In this document: piece by piece, positions 24,133 to 36,440 of the stretch
Layout of the letters: each line of letters opens with the position of its first letter
How positions within the stretch are numbered: position 1 is the stretch's first letter
From: Melampsora larici-populina 98AG31
Lineage: Eukaryota; Basidiomycota; Pucciniomycetes; Pucciniales; Melampsoraceae
DNA: 64,000 nt
Direction of reading: 5' to 3'
NCBI RefSeq assembly: GCF_000204055.1
Contig: NW_006768765.1
Span: forward strand, 228,717-292,716
Made by a program: the position numbers and the translations under genes
Notes under the pieces: generated by a model
Told to the model about the DNA's origin: nothing
Database searches by the model: none
What the model saw: only the letters and a program-made list of their open reading frames with translations

Positions 24133-26389
24133 ATGGTCGCCATCAAGAGCCTTACGCAACTCTCCCTCTCTCGCTCCGCTTCTCAAAACTCTACTCCCCG
24201 GTCTATGACCTCATCGCCCTCACCTACCACGGTTCAGCCCACCGTCCCTTCTCGCTTAACTTCCAACGAGGATTACTACCTCTCTGACGAACAATTGGTC
24301 ATTCATCGGCCCACGCCTCGCACCAAATCAGCCAGTTCGATGGCTCCTAAGAGTGACTTGAATATCACTTACACCACCCCTCCCAATGTGCAGCTTTCTT
24401 GGGGTAACTCCAACGACGAACCGCATGTCGTGGCCCCTCTGCCTGCTAAGCCATCTTCACTGGTACCCTTGACTCGTAGGCCTCATCACACGATGGTAAT
24501 GGCGCCTGCGCCTACTGTGGCATGCGGTCACACAATCCAACCTACTCCTCACACCTCTGGAGCCCACAGGCCTCTTCTATCAACTTTGCTATCTGTCAGC
24601 ACGAAGGCGTCTCCTAACATCAGTCGAGCTAGTTCACCCAAGGAAGTCGCTCATGTGGGCCCTTCGCCATTGACCCAGGATGCTAAAATGCCTCTTCAAC
24701 AACTAGAGGCTAGCTATGTCAGCAAGGTCGGCACTCGAATGAGGGACCTGGTCAACAAGGTTTTCCCGTCGGCCGTTGAGAATGGCTTGGCCTGCAATGG
24801 GCGCTCTGCCCCAAAGCCTACGGTCGCTTCTTCGTTTTCAGAAGCTTTGAGACAGTAAGCTCGTCTTGCAAGTCTGAACGTAGCCGGTAGATTGCTGACA
24901 TTTTCATCTTTACTTCAGTGAGCTTACTGTTGCCAGCCGCGATTCGTACATCCTACGAGCTTTATTGCGCACAGCTATCATCCCGGCTCTCACCATATAT
25001 GTGGGACGTTTAGACCCGCTACTTGTGCCCATTGCTTCCAACCCATCGCTACTTTTCGTTCCCAAGAATGCGAAGGAGGTCGATGGTTCTCTTCCACTGG
25101 AGTTGCGGTACAACATCGAAGTCGTCAAATCTGCCTGGGTGGTTCGCAATTGTGTTGATGAGATTTGTGCTGGTGTAGGGTGGGAAGGTGAAGTCCCAAA
25201 GGTCTTATTGGATGGTCTCGGTCCGTTCGGTTCAAAGCTCGATGCGATTATTCAACGCTTCATGGGGCCTTACTTGATGGAGATCAAAAGCCAAGTTATG
25301 TCGCGAATCTCGCGTTTTCGGCTTAGTGATCCTAACGGCCTTCAGTCATCACTCAAGGTCTTGCCTCTTGCACTCGGTCGCGCCTCTGGAGTCGGCGTTT
25401 TGAGCAGCTCCTGGGGTTCACCTGCACACACCCCCGACCATCTCAGCGAACTCACTTCGATTCTCGAGGGCGTCCGCCGGCTCTTGATGGTCAAGCTCGC
25501 TTGCGGACCGGAAAGTAAGAAGTGGATGGTTAGTGTGGCTTCACAAGCTGTCTGGAAAGGCATGTTGGCCTTTGCGGCCCGACCGGCTGTCCCATCGTAC
25601 GGTCAACCACCATTACAGCTTCCTACCGTACATCACGACTCTGCGTACTTGGGACTCCGAGGGGCTCGCCATATTCTTCGAGGCGTGAAAAGATCACCTT
25701 CTCCTCCACTCACGCCCGAATATGTAATCTACAATGAGCTGGCATTGGAGGTCAAAGCCTTTTCGGTAACGATCAACCAGTTTGTGAAGGACATCGCTGG
25801 ACTAGGTCAGAACGACAATGCCGGTGCTTCACTTACTCCAAACAGTCTCGATTGTGTTTTTTGCACACACGGCTTCCTGGTCAATACGGGCGACGATGGA
25901 GATCTGGTGCGGGACGCCATGAATGAAGCTCTAGAGGCTTTATCGGCCTTTCAACTCATTTTACTTGCACTACTTCATCCAGCCAAGCTGTACAATTGTC
26001 TCGAGGCCTCTGTAGCCAACAACGGCCTGTCTCTCAACAATCACGATCGTGGTCACATCCCCGGTACATCAATCTGTTTGACCTTGACACGAGCATTACA
26101 AGAGCTGCCGCCGTTGATACTGTCACACGCTATTGGATCCCGGATTTCTAAAAGGTCTGGATTCAGATTGCCTCACGAGATTTGGGGAGAGAGTTGGAGC
26201 GAGTACGAAAGCGAGCTAAAAGGGTTTGTGGCGGCTGAGTCTTGGACCCCCGAGATCGGCACTGAGATGATGAGGGAGATTAAAAGGATTGTCAAGCATG
26301 ACAAAGGAGATGACACAGGATTAACTGGTCAAGATAAAGAAATGATGGGGTTGCTTGAATATGTTTGTAAATTTCAAATCGGCATTTGA
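24133..26389 (+). CDS. Unrecognised 730-residue protein
   Basis: Two exons, 24133-24854 and 24919-26389, join across a 64-nt GT-AG intron (phase 2) and end in TGA. The ATG is in a good context (AAAATGGTC). The first ~200 residues are Ser/Thr/Pro-rich and probably disordered (MVAIKSLTQLSLSRSASQNS at the start). The rest looks like one folded, mostly helical domain, starting ELTVASRDSYILRALLRTAI and ending LLEYVCKFQIGI. I do not recognise the family and see no catalytic motif, signal peptide or convincing membrane span. The G+C-richer coding sequence against an AT-rich flank, the long uninterrupted second exon and the clean splice all support a real gene. Function is left open. Confidence 0.75.
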
Positions 26390-27025
26390 AGTAAGTTGTT
26401 AATCGGAAGTTGAGAAACTCTTTCGTGTTCTTCATCTGTTGATTGTGAAGTTTTTTCCTTTTCGAATCTTTTTTTTCTTATTATTGAAACACATTTATTT
26501 GACTTCTTGTGTGATTGAGAAGAAGTAAAGAATCTGTTTGATTTGTCGTTGTTGTTTTTTTTAATTAGAAAGTTAAAGTGTCTTGTTATTCACTAATTCT
26601 TTTTTTTTGCTTTCTCGATTAGTGTTTCACATTTTGATTTTTGATTTTTTTTTCTTCTCTCTCTCTCTCTTGGCAACTTATTTAACATCTTTTTTTATGT
26701 CAATTAATTTTTTTTATCTTTTTATCCCTTTATGTTCTAAAAGAAATCATCATTTTATTTTTGAATGAAAGTAATTTTTGAGGAAGGTAACATATCCTCC
26801 ATTAACAATTGTGAATTTACTTGAGCTTGATCTTTTATCTGTGCTTTGGTTCGTCTCAAATCATGTATCTTGGCTATACGATAAGATTCTGAGTAGTTGT
26901 ATGATTCCTGATAATTATATAGCGTTGAGCTGTCTTGTCCTCATACTCACTCGTTGACAAAGCTCACAACGATTGATAGTGCAGGTTTACCTAAGAATCA
27001 AGAAATCTGCTTCCAATATAATTTT
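26390..27025. other. T-rich 3' flank, no gene
   Basis: Poly-T and CT tracts to about 26770, then plain AT-rich spacer up to the next inverted-repeat element. Confidence 0.45.
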
Positions 27026-27849
27026 AGGCGATTGATAAACCACGCCGACTTCAAAGCTGGTTTGACGCCGGTTTTTTCAAACCGGATTCCTTTAGAAGAT
27101 GTACAGCTGCTATACTGAGGTACAGAGCTGTACCACTTCTACAGCCTTCAAACCTCTTCAAACTATTTCTGACGCCGGGTTTTGACAGACTCGGCGTTAT
27201 TCCTTTTGAAAGTTTTTGGATTGTTTTCACCGCTGATCAATCCTAATTCTTGTTTCTGAGAAGGTGACTAGAGAAATTCATGTTCTACATACTCAATTTC
27301 GGTAGTTGTAGTAAACATTGAGAGTTTCTACTTGTCTGAGATGAAGGGCTATTGAAAATGTTTCCATTTGCAATGTTGGACGATTGAACAAAGCTTGGAC
27401 CAATCACAAGAAACATGATATACATCAAAATGCGGCATATCTCTGTCTTTGACTCATCGTTCATCGACTTCTTTGACACTACTAGAAATCACCGATTATT
27501 GTGATAGCATGCTCTGTTTTGAGGTTTCCATTGTGAAGAAGCAAACCAATTGCAAACCTCATGATTGTTTCTATCTACTCGCGGCTCCTAGTTCTTAAAG
27601 GTAGGCAGCGGCTTCAGTTATTTTTGTCCAAACTTCAAACATCTTTATCCGAATCAAAAGCCGGCGTCAGAAGCAAAACAAAACCCCGGCTGCAGAAAAA
27701 CCTAGAAAAACTCTGAAGGCAGTAGAAGTGGTACAGCTCTGTACCAGTCTGTACCTCAGTATAGCAGCTGTACATCTTCTGAAGGAATCCGGTTTGAAAA
27801 AACCGGCGTCAAACCAGCTTTGAAGTCGGCGTGGTTTATCAATCGCCTA
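27026..27849. mobile_element. Non-autonomous element with ~130-bp terminal inverted repeats
   Basis: The left end begins TAGGCGATTGATAAACCACG and the right end is its inverse, CGTGGTTTATCAATCGCCTA. The two arms (about 27026-27150 and 27715-27849) match almost base for base apart from one roughly 9-bp difference near GTACAG. ATTT flanks both ends and may be the target duplication. The interior (~560 bp) has no transposase. Confidence 0.75.
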
Positions 27850-29313
27850 ATTTTAAACTCTTATACTATTACATTGCCGTAAGCTGGAAATTCACAAACT
27901 TAGTAAAAACTTGAGTAGGGATCTGTTCTGTGAGTGAGTGATTGAGTTACTTATAAGTTCTCTTCAAAATTGCACATTTGTCTCACTGTAGAAATTGATC
28001 TTTACAAATTTGATAGATTTGGTTAGTCAATCAAAATTTGATCTTATTTGTTTCTTCTCAAAGAAATCTTATTGCTTTGAAAAGTAACGCATGAGAAAAA
28101 ATCTGGGGCACCAGATCTAGTAAACAGCCTTTAGGGTTTACTCACCAACTAAAGTTCAACTTTGACCAACCATGTGTAGCACCAAACAGGACAAACCATC
28201 TGATCACCTTTCATCTAGCTTCATGAGGTTGCATTGTACCTTGTACTTTCTGGCTGTGTTAGATTTCTAATGGGTTACATTAGCTAGAAATTTCAAAACA
28301 AAAAAACTCCTTCCTTACTTAATCTTTTGAGGTAAGTAATATTACTTGGTCTCTACCACCAGTTTTTCAGCTCATCACTAACAAGATCTCTGAAGTTTGG
28401 CTCAGGTTGCTCTACATCAAATTTCAGAATAGAAAACCAGCTTATCTTCTGTCATCAGACAGTAGATAGAACTCACCTTTATTTGGCTTTGTTCACTGTA
28501 ATCCTTTAGTTACCAATTGACCAGTTGATCATATTTAACCAGTAATATGATAGTCAGGACTGTAAGTAAGTGTTGGCTAGACCACTTACCTTCTTGATGT
28601 TTTGTTGATTGATTGTTGTTATTTTTGAAAGTTATCTTATCTTCTATGTTGTTCACTGGCCAACCTGTAGGGTGATGATTAAACATAAATTATCATCATA
28701 CTCTGGACAGTTAGCCTTGGGGAAATTTCACCCAAATATTTTTCCAAAACTTGTTTGGTATTTCTGCTAAGTTTTATCATCAGTTTTGATAATTCTGATT
28801 TCCAGGTTTGTCATACTTTTACTGCTTCTGCATTCATCAGCAATTATTTTTTTGCATTCTGAATCCCAGGCAGCAGACTGTGCTTTATCTCAATACAACT
28901 TGCACCTTAGTAGGTCTCCTAAGACATGTGACTATGGAACCCCAAAATTTCAAAAACCTGGCTGTTTGTGGAAAAGTAAGATGTTTATATTTTTCAAGTA
29001 GCTAAGAATCTAGGTTGGTGATATTAAGATCTGGAAGAATGATTACAAGCTTGCTATGTGATGATTTGTAGGTGTTTGTAAATATATTGAGCCAGTAAGG
29101 AGAATATTTTGTTCATGTGTGACAACAGCTGGGTAAACATTTATGCGCTTTGGCCTCCCAGCCCTTCATCTTTTTACAAAACATGAATTACCAGGAATGT
29201 GCTTTTCAGGCAGGTATTTCTAAAGTGTTTTCAAAATTCAAAATTTATAAGTAGTGTCTTGATGTAGTATTTTAGACATTTTTCCAGCTTGAAGCTTGCC
29301 AATATCATTCATT
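27850..29313. other. Intergenic, no gene seen
   Basis: AT-rich; scattered short frames on both strands without motifs. Confidence 0.4.
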
Positions 29314-29446
29314 GTTAGGTTCTGTCCCATCATTTAGCTTTGGCCACAGGCTGAAAAAGTCATCCAAGCCATTGAGGATCAACTTGGCTCCATTTGAATG
29401 CAATGAGTTCATCAAGGCTCATCTACAATAAGGAACAAACATACTC
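29314..29446. repeat. Dispersed repeat, copy 1
   Basis: About 133 bp starting GTTAGGTTCTGTCCCATCAT and ending AAGGAACAAACATAC. It matches 30694-30826 in the same orientation, roughly three quarters of bases by eye. Confidence 0.65.
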
Positions 29447-30693
29447 TTCTTAGGAAGGACTCAGTTTGTTAATTGCTGTGCTGAATGTGTGACCAACTTG
29501 TGCACCACCAAAAAGGTACAACATAATGCTTACATATGCAGTTTTGTACCAGATCAAAATTGATTGCTTATAAATTCTATCTTATTCAATGGCCAAAATC
29601 AATGGCCATATTTAAATTTTGAATCATTGAAACATCCAATCTTAAGTCATGTTGAAGCCATTCATTTTATCTGAAAAATATCAATTCAATTCCTTGAAAG
29701 GTTCAGGGAAATTATAGGTTGTATATCTGAAGTAGGACATGCTATCATTGGCTTAAACTGAGGATATAATGCATTAGTGATGATGTTTGAAAAGGCCAAT
29801 AATTGATGTTAGATCTCTCCCCTGAGATCATGTTGAAATCATTTTGAAATCTTGTTGAGATCCTATTCAAGTTGCAATAATCTCTGGCCTACAGCTGGGG
29901 GCAGTGCATTAAGGGTATTCAAGATTTGAGAAGTGGCCTTGAGAAGTGAACCCCATGTAGACCCCTTGTGCACATGTTCACGATGTGCAGCTTCTTTGAG
30001 TATTAAGACTTGCTGCCAGACTGAGACCCACAGCATGATAAGGTCATATGAACATGATGTGATGAGGAACAGCACTTGATGGGGCTCTCAAAGTTACAAA
30101 GGCACTCCAGAAGTGTCACTCAAGAAACCTCTGACACAACTTCTGGATGTCAATTCTTGACACTTCCAGAGGCACCTTCTCAAATCTTGAATAGCCTTAT
30201 TATACGCAAGACACATGCAAAAGTAGAATCATCCCAAAAAAGCTCAAAATGGTGAGAGATAAGATCCATTCTTGATGGAATGAACACAAAAATGATTGCT
30301 TGCCTACCCAATTTGAATTTTGCCCCGCAGAAGATGATATGCTGAACTGCTACCCCAGGGCTCCGCACATTTCTCCGCACAAGAGATACAAAGTAACAGG
30401 GTCCATTGCATGTTTTTATCGCTTCTGCATGCCAATCAGTCCTTTTGCGCCCTTTCAACCCAAGTAGCACACCAGGCTCTACTAACTGGAAACTTGTGCC
30501 TAGATATGTGTACTAAAATATATGACTGCACAACCTCAAACTCGGTATAACCCAACAGATGCCTGTATTATCAAACTGACTAGGGCTATAAGTTAATCAT
30601 GTTGAGAGTTGTATGAAAGATCACAAGGTCGCTGGGAATCAAGATTGAGCCAGTCTTGCCGATAGTGTGATTGAGCGTGACGATATCTGTTGT
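29447..30693. other. Intergenic, no gene seen
   Basis: No coding pattern found. Minus-strand frames of 70-96 codons (29863-30470) have no motif. Confidence 0.4.
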
Positions 30694-30826
30694 GGTTAGG
30701 TGCTGTCCCGTCGTTTCACTTCGGCCACAGGCTAAAAATGTCAATCAAGATACCAAGGATCAGTTTGAGTCAATATAAATGTGATGAATTTCTTCAGACA
30801 CATCTGTTAAGGAACAAACATACCTT
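30694..30826. repeat. Dispersed repeat, copy 2, overlapping the TYR1 3' end
   Basis: Starts GTTAGGTGCTGTCCCGTCGT and ends AAGGAACAAACATAC. On the minus strand it reads into the repeat as GTATGTTTGTTCC directly after the last conserved TYR1 codons, so the annotated stop codon lies inside the repeat. Confidence 0.65.
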
Positions 30827-32653
30827 AAAGGCGTATTTCATCATCTCGCCAATCTTACCTTTACCTTCTTCAAACATAGGACTAAAGAATTCAGCAGTAT
30901 GTTCAAACCTCTGACGATAAAGTCCAAAATCTCCATAACTAATACATTGAGACCAACCCCGAGCAGCTAAAACGAATTCACAATCATCACTTCTATAACT
31001 TAAATCATGAATTGAAGCTGAAATGGTAGCTTCTAGACGATCAGTTGATTGAAATAAAAATTGAATCAATCCAAACCACATTCTAAAGACAGGTGTAGCA
31101 GCTAAATCTAAATGATCGAATGGATTGATCTTAAGTTGATGCCAACAATCTACGATTCCTAATAAAGTTAAATGACTGTTTGGTGGTGAAGGTGAATCTG
31201 ATGGTTCTCCTACTGCAAAATCTGAAAAGAATTCATCTGAAGGAAAGATTGGTGAAGCAGTTGCATGATATGAACCTGGTAAACCAAATACGTAGTCTCT
31301 TGCGCTTAAGATTCGGGTTTTTAGTTCTTCTTCTTTCGCTGAGATCATCATGGTGAATAATTCAGTGACTGATCGTGCATATTGGTCTATCATACGTTTT
31401 GCGGCTGGATTCAAGATGGCCAAACCGGCATAAACATGCCACTTTGCAGAATAAATTCGTAGAGCCTAAGAAGAATTCATGCAAAGGTTAGAGAGATGAT
31501 CGAGAAAGTGAGGAGTTGAAAATTGAGTCCAATCAGCTCTTTCTTAGGGGAAGAACGCACGATATTGATTTTGGCCACTTCGATACCACGAACATACCTT
31601 CCAAGTTCCCAGGGGAAGTTACCGGCTGCATGCCATGCCGTTCCCATACTGCCAAAGTTGATCTTGTTAATTTGAAGAAATGTAATTTGGATTATGAACT
31701 GTAAAGACCAGGTACTAACCTGAGAAATGCTGCATGGGTACATGCTTGGGTGTTGGCGGTCACCTCATCGTGTTCTTCATAAGTAAGTTCGACATATCTA
31801 CTACGCATTGGCGCAAGTACGTGTTTGACCAGTTCCTTATCTGCATCTGAACATCGATGTGGTACCAGGATCTACCAACAAATCATTCGATCACCAATAA
31901 TTCTCATCTAAAACAAGGAAAAAGAACTCACGAGTGCCTCTCCGTCGGGTGAAATTGATGGTCCATGAAGTGAGTGAACCGAACAAATCTTCACATCTGG
32001 TGGTAAACATTTTTCAAATGCAGCTCGTTCGGGTGCTTTAACGGAAGTTTGACCAGCGACTATTGCACCTGGTTTAGTAGCTGATCATTTCCGCAAAAAT
32101 CGATCGGATATGCATAATCAAGAATTTTGAGTATACTGCAATTTGAATTCAATTTTTCTTGAGACCATTATGATTTAAGTGAGAAGATGAGAGAAGTAGA
32201 TTTACATGGACCATATTGAGCCACAACTGATTCTAAGAATTCTGCATCGACTGAATAAATTATAAAATCGGCGGCTCGACTGACTAAATGACCGTTTTTC
32301 ATGACTTCTACATTTGGACGATCTGAAACCGACAATCCAGTGAAATATCAGCGTGAGTCAAGAAGGGTAGTGGGACATCAAAGATCGATGACTGAAAACG
32401 AACCTTTGTAATCGGCTTTCAACGACTCATAACGTTCAGCACGATCACATACTAACAGACTGTTAAATCCATGACCAACAAAGAAGAGAATGGTATCAAT
32501 CAAGTTTTTATCGATGAGTTGAACCGTTGAAAGTGTTTTGAAAGATAGAGCTTACCGACGCTTGGGGTCTTGGGATAATCGATCGGCATACATCCGACCC
32601 ATATCACCCATTCCGATCAACCCGATCACTTTATCATCTATCTCTGTCGCCAT
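30794..32653 (-). CDS. TYR1: Prephenate dehydrogenase (NADP+), Tyr1 type
   Basis: Converts prephenate to 4-hydroxyphenylpyruvate in tyrosine synthesis, cytosolic. Exons 32653-32556, 32459-32404, 32322-32206, 32080-31932, 31871-31720, 31648-31561 and 31465-30794 join in phase to 443 residues, close to the ~450 usual for fungal enzymes. The Rossmann motif GLIGMGDMG is near the start (MATEIDDKVIGLIGMGDMGR), followed by CDRAERYESLKADYK, MKNGHLVSRAADFIIYSVDA, VAGQTSVKAPERAAFEK, the catalytic-region VHSLHGPSISPDGEAL, LTYEEHDEVTANTQACTHAA, AWHAAGNFPWELGR, and the C-terminal helical domain (RIYSAKWHVYAGLAILNPAA, NSHLTLLGIVDCWHQLKINP). The last nine residues (VCLFLNRCV) and the stop come from the dispersed repeat at 30694-30826; the original C-terminus may have been replaced, or the exon may end at GTATGT (30829). 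Confidence 0.95.
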
Positions 32654-33560
32654 CACTGCTGGAGACTGATGTGGTTATGCTGGTCGTTGGGAGTGGAAAG
32701 AAACCGATATGTATTCTCGAAACAACCTTGAATACTTCGAATCGATGTCGAGATGGATGGTCAATGTTATGTAGCAGTGTCAAATACACAAACGAGTGTT
32801 ACTTCACAGCGAAATTTGTTGGCAGGTTTTTAAAATAAACTCCACCTTGAACCGTCTCGAGAATCAGATGCTGAGAGGTACACACCCAACTTAATTCCCC
32901 TTCGATCCACCCCGCTGAACTAGCGATTTGTTGATTTGGATCATATTATATCCAGTGCTCATGATCCCTGTCAAAACTTCTGTGCACAGGTACAATTTTG
33001 GAATTAAGAATGCTACATTCATTGGGTCATAGACTTATACAAAACACAAATCATGTCTAAACTTTTGAACCAATCAATGTCCAAAGAAGTGGACTGAAGG
33101 ACATGAGCTAGCGGTGTAAATTTGATTAAAACTCAGCTCTACCCAAATCAAACCCAAATCTGTTGACTTCTTTACATATTTATGCCTCCACGGATCAGAC
33201 TGAAACTGATTCTAAAACTTGCATGATGGTTGAACAAGCAAAACCGACCTTAAAATAGATGAAAGACTAAATAGAAGGCTTTCCCGTGCCTACAGCCCGA
33301 AGTTCTGAGACATATTGAAATTACTCAGCCGTGCCAGATTCAACTGGGTACTAGAAAAGGCACATGTGGTACCAATGATTAAGGAATTGATCCTCATCAT
33401 GAAAAGGTTGAGTAGGAGATTGATACCATGATGACTCGTACCGAAGTATCAACTAATTAGTTCAACCAAACACAAATACACAAATCAAACGATAATAACG
33501 ACGAGAAATTGGGATCTCTCCACGATAAATAATTTTACATATACTATGTTCCCAACCATA
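32654..33560. other. TYR1 promoter side and 3' flank of the next gene
   Basis: No gene seen. The stretch lies between two minus-strand genes. Confidence 0.4.
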
Positions 33561-34891
33561 TCAAGCCGGGTTCCAAGTGGCAAAATTCCTTCGATTGAGT
33601 AACATACCTTTTAAACTACGCATTTCATTTTTAAATTCATTGATAACCTTTTGATGTCTATCTACCGTTTCAGGCTTTCCACTCTGTGAATCAGAAAACT
33701 GTGGAAGAAATTGACTGAAATGACGTGCTGTGCCAAAATGACTATGATGGATCGAATTCGAAGATCGGATTGCTTCCATCTCTTCTGCAAAGGTTTTTAG
33801 AGTATGATGTAATGTGATCACTTGAGGGCCTTGTGGTTCAACTGGAATTCCGTGCCGCTTAAGACGCTCTTCAAATGGTGAAGATGTGGTTTTCCTCAAT
33901 TCTCTTTGTCGGAGTAGATCAGCGAGACGAGCAAGTGATTGGTTTATTGACTGGTTATGTTCTTGAAGTTTTGATTGAACTTCTGAAGAAGGTGGGATTG
34001 GTGCATCATTTGAAACCGCTGTGGTCTCATCTTCGAGTTTAGTTACAGGTGCTGGATCGGATTCGGATATTCCGGTTTGTTGAGGCTCAATTTCTTTCGT
34101 CTGTTTACCTAGAAGTCCGGAATATGATTTCGCAATATCCCCTACGCGCTCGAGACATCCAGTGTATAACTTCACTCCGAGGGCGGTCAAAGCTGTGAGT
34201 GCGCGTGTGCGAGCCTCTAGAGAGGGGAAGAGATATCGCTAGAGACAAGATAAATTTGGGTTAACTTTATCTTGAATCTCATGAGAAGTTGAAATGATTT
34301 CAAGACTGAGCTGGAGATTGAAAAGCTCACCTGATATAGAAGGACGATGATACCTGATAAGGTGCCACCGTACAAGAACCATCGAGATGATAAGCGCATA
34401 AATCGAATTATGCTCTGATTGGATCTCGGAAGTTGAGAATAGGAAGAACTGATGATTGGATGATCATATGGATTACGTGGAGGTAATTGCGGTAAACCTG
34501 AACCAGGCTATCATATAAGCTGATAAGTAATTTGTCAACAAAAACCAAAAGTCAATGTACTCATCAATGTACTCACTCGATCATCTTCAGCAATATTTGA
34601 CATCGAAGTAGAGGGATTGGGACGAATTTCTTCTGTTGGATTATTACTCATTTTTTGTTCTTCTGCCGATTGGATAGGTCGTTCAATGGGTAGTCTTGAT
34701 AAAGGTTCAACAGGCTCCAATTCGTTGGCAAATCCACGAGCTCTTTGGTCCAGATGAACTGGGGTTGCGATCGATCGTTGATCATCATCTTCAGTCATCT
34801 GCTCCGGGGAATCGTGGCTGCTATGTGTCGTAGGGGAGGCATCAGACTCTGACGGGATGTGAACCAAACTTGATTTGACATTTGCGCTCAT
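33561..34891 (-). CDS. Single-pass membrane protein with Pex14/Pex17-like layout
   Basis: Exons 34891-34577, 34507-34331 and 34238-33561 join in phase 0 to 389 residues. The first ~105 residues are acidic, polar and low-complexity. Exon 2 gives a Pro-rich stretch (PGSGLPQLPPRNPYDHP) and then a membrane segment (RWFLYGGTLSGIIVLLYQ, about residues 147-164) followed at once by basic and Arg-rich residues (RYLFPSLEARTRAL). The rest is polar with a coiled-coil-like QEHNQSINQSLARLADLLRQ and a conserved-looking C-terminus (FKNEMRSLKGMLLNRRNF). That arrangement resembles peroxisomal docking proteins Pex14/Pex17, but the N-terminal Pex5-binding helices of Pex14 are not evident. The peroxin label is a guess; the gene structure is solid. 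Confidence 0.6.
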
Positions 34892-36440
34892 TTTGATGGA
34901 ATAGTTGGTCAAGACAAGTTGGACAGAGCTCCAGAGTCCAAACGCAAGGAAGTTGAAGAATCAAGTGCGTCAGCTCAATGTACCGCCCCTATACGCGCAC
35001 CCCGAAACGCACGTGGCGCCTCTCGAGATGGAGACGCGGGTTGCGCCCTTCCCTCAAAGACAACCTTTGATCGTCAGGCTGAGGCACCATCAAGAACCAA
35101 CACAGTGGACAATCAACCAAGCCCCCCCTGCCATGGCAAAAAAAGCTGAGACATCGATAATCAAGTTTGTAAATTGTAATCCACTGCAAAGTATTGATGT
35201 TCTTCTCGTCAACGAGCTTTCTGGCTCTTTTTTTGATTCTACCAATTCCGATGACTATTATCAAAACCTGACAACATTTCAAGGATCAAGGAGCCCTTTA
35301 CTACATACACTTACAAAATATATTGGATTGTTGGAACTGTGCAAAGAAGGCTTCAGCTCATGTATCATGCCAGTACTACCAAAGACTGCGCTTAAACAAA
35401 ACCCCGACAACTTGACACCGGAAATGAATGGGGTTTGGTTTTGCTGTTGTGGAGTACGTAGATGACTTGCACTTAGATTCGCTTGGGTCTACAAGGTCGT
35501 ATGAGGTCGTATGAGGTCGTATGATAGGAAATGCAACACTTGCTCCTCTTTACTAGGTAGAATCAAAGTCGAGACACCATATTACTTTCAACCTCATGCG
35601 GCCTCGTGGTGCTCAGCGGATTGAGACTAAACCGAAGGGGCATCGTGGAGGTGTTCACGTTGGCAATGGAGGTGTTGGATCGTACTCTACTCCTAGCCCC
35701 AGCCATCCCGTTAGCGTTTTCTATCGGGCTCATCAAGGATATGTAGATACGCAGTGATGATTGGCAACGCTTCTTCTACGTCCATGCCAGCTGCAAGCTT
35801 TCAGGGCTTTGAGACGCGTTGGTCTGTAAAAATCAAGCTCGTGAGACGGGTCTCAAAGGGTCTCAAAGGTATCTCTCCAATGTGCTTTTCGGGACCCCTT
35901 CGTAAATAATTCGGCTCAATAAGTGTCCTTTACGTATTCGCTCATGTTTTGTTTTGCACTGCCAGTTGGGCCTATTTGGGCATTCGACTTTGAATAGCAT
36001 TGAATACATATTTGAGGAACCTCTTCGTTCCTTGCGTCCTCGAAACACTAATTTCAACACCAGTGGTTTGCAAAACTTTTATGTCGGTCTCTCGATGGAT
36101 TGTGAGCTTGTGTGGTCAGCATCGGTGGAGAGGTGCTAGCTTCATATACATAATACAATGTACCTCGCTGATTTCCCACCCATCTGATTACCTGTCATTG
36201 GACTCTACGTAGACCAAGTCCAAGTCAACAGTTTTCGTTAGGGGACCTGACTAGAGATTGCAAAGAACTGGGTGAGAGAGAAGACACATCCGCACAGACC
36301 AAAGAGGGGAAATACTTAAATTCAATCAATCTGGTATCATTGACTGCGAATTCGAGGAAACAAAACGAGTGTGGGAAAGCAAAGTGTTTGCTACTCTCTG
36401 ACATTCAAAATTACGTGCGTCACACGAAAACTTTGAATCT
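34892..36440. other. Spacer with uncertain plus-strand coding traces
   Basis: A long plus-strand frame is open from about 34905 to 35465 but lacks an upstream ATG; the first ATG (35131, MAKKAETSIIKFVN) leaves about 110 codons with no known motif. A 53-codon frame at 35596-35757 (MRPRGAQRIETKPKGHRGG) is also possible. Neither has enough support for a gene call. A 10-bp unit (GGTCGTATGA) repeats three times near 35495-35525. Confidence 0.3.

Noticed and set aside
34905..35465. 186-codon plus-strand gene
   Set aside because: It has no ATG at its start; from the first ATG only about 110 codons remain, with no recognisable motif.
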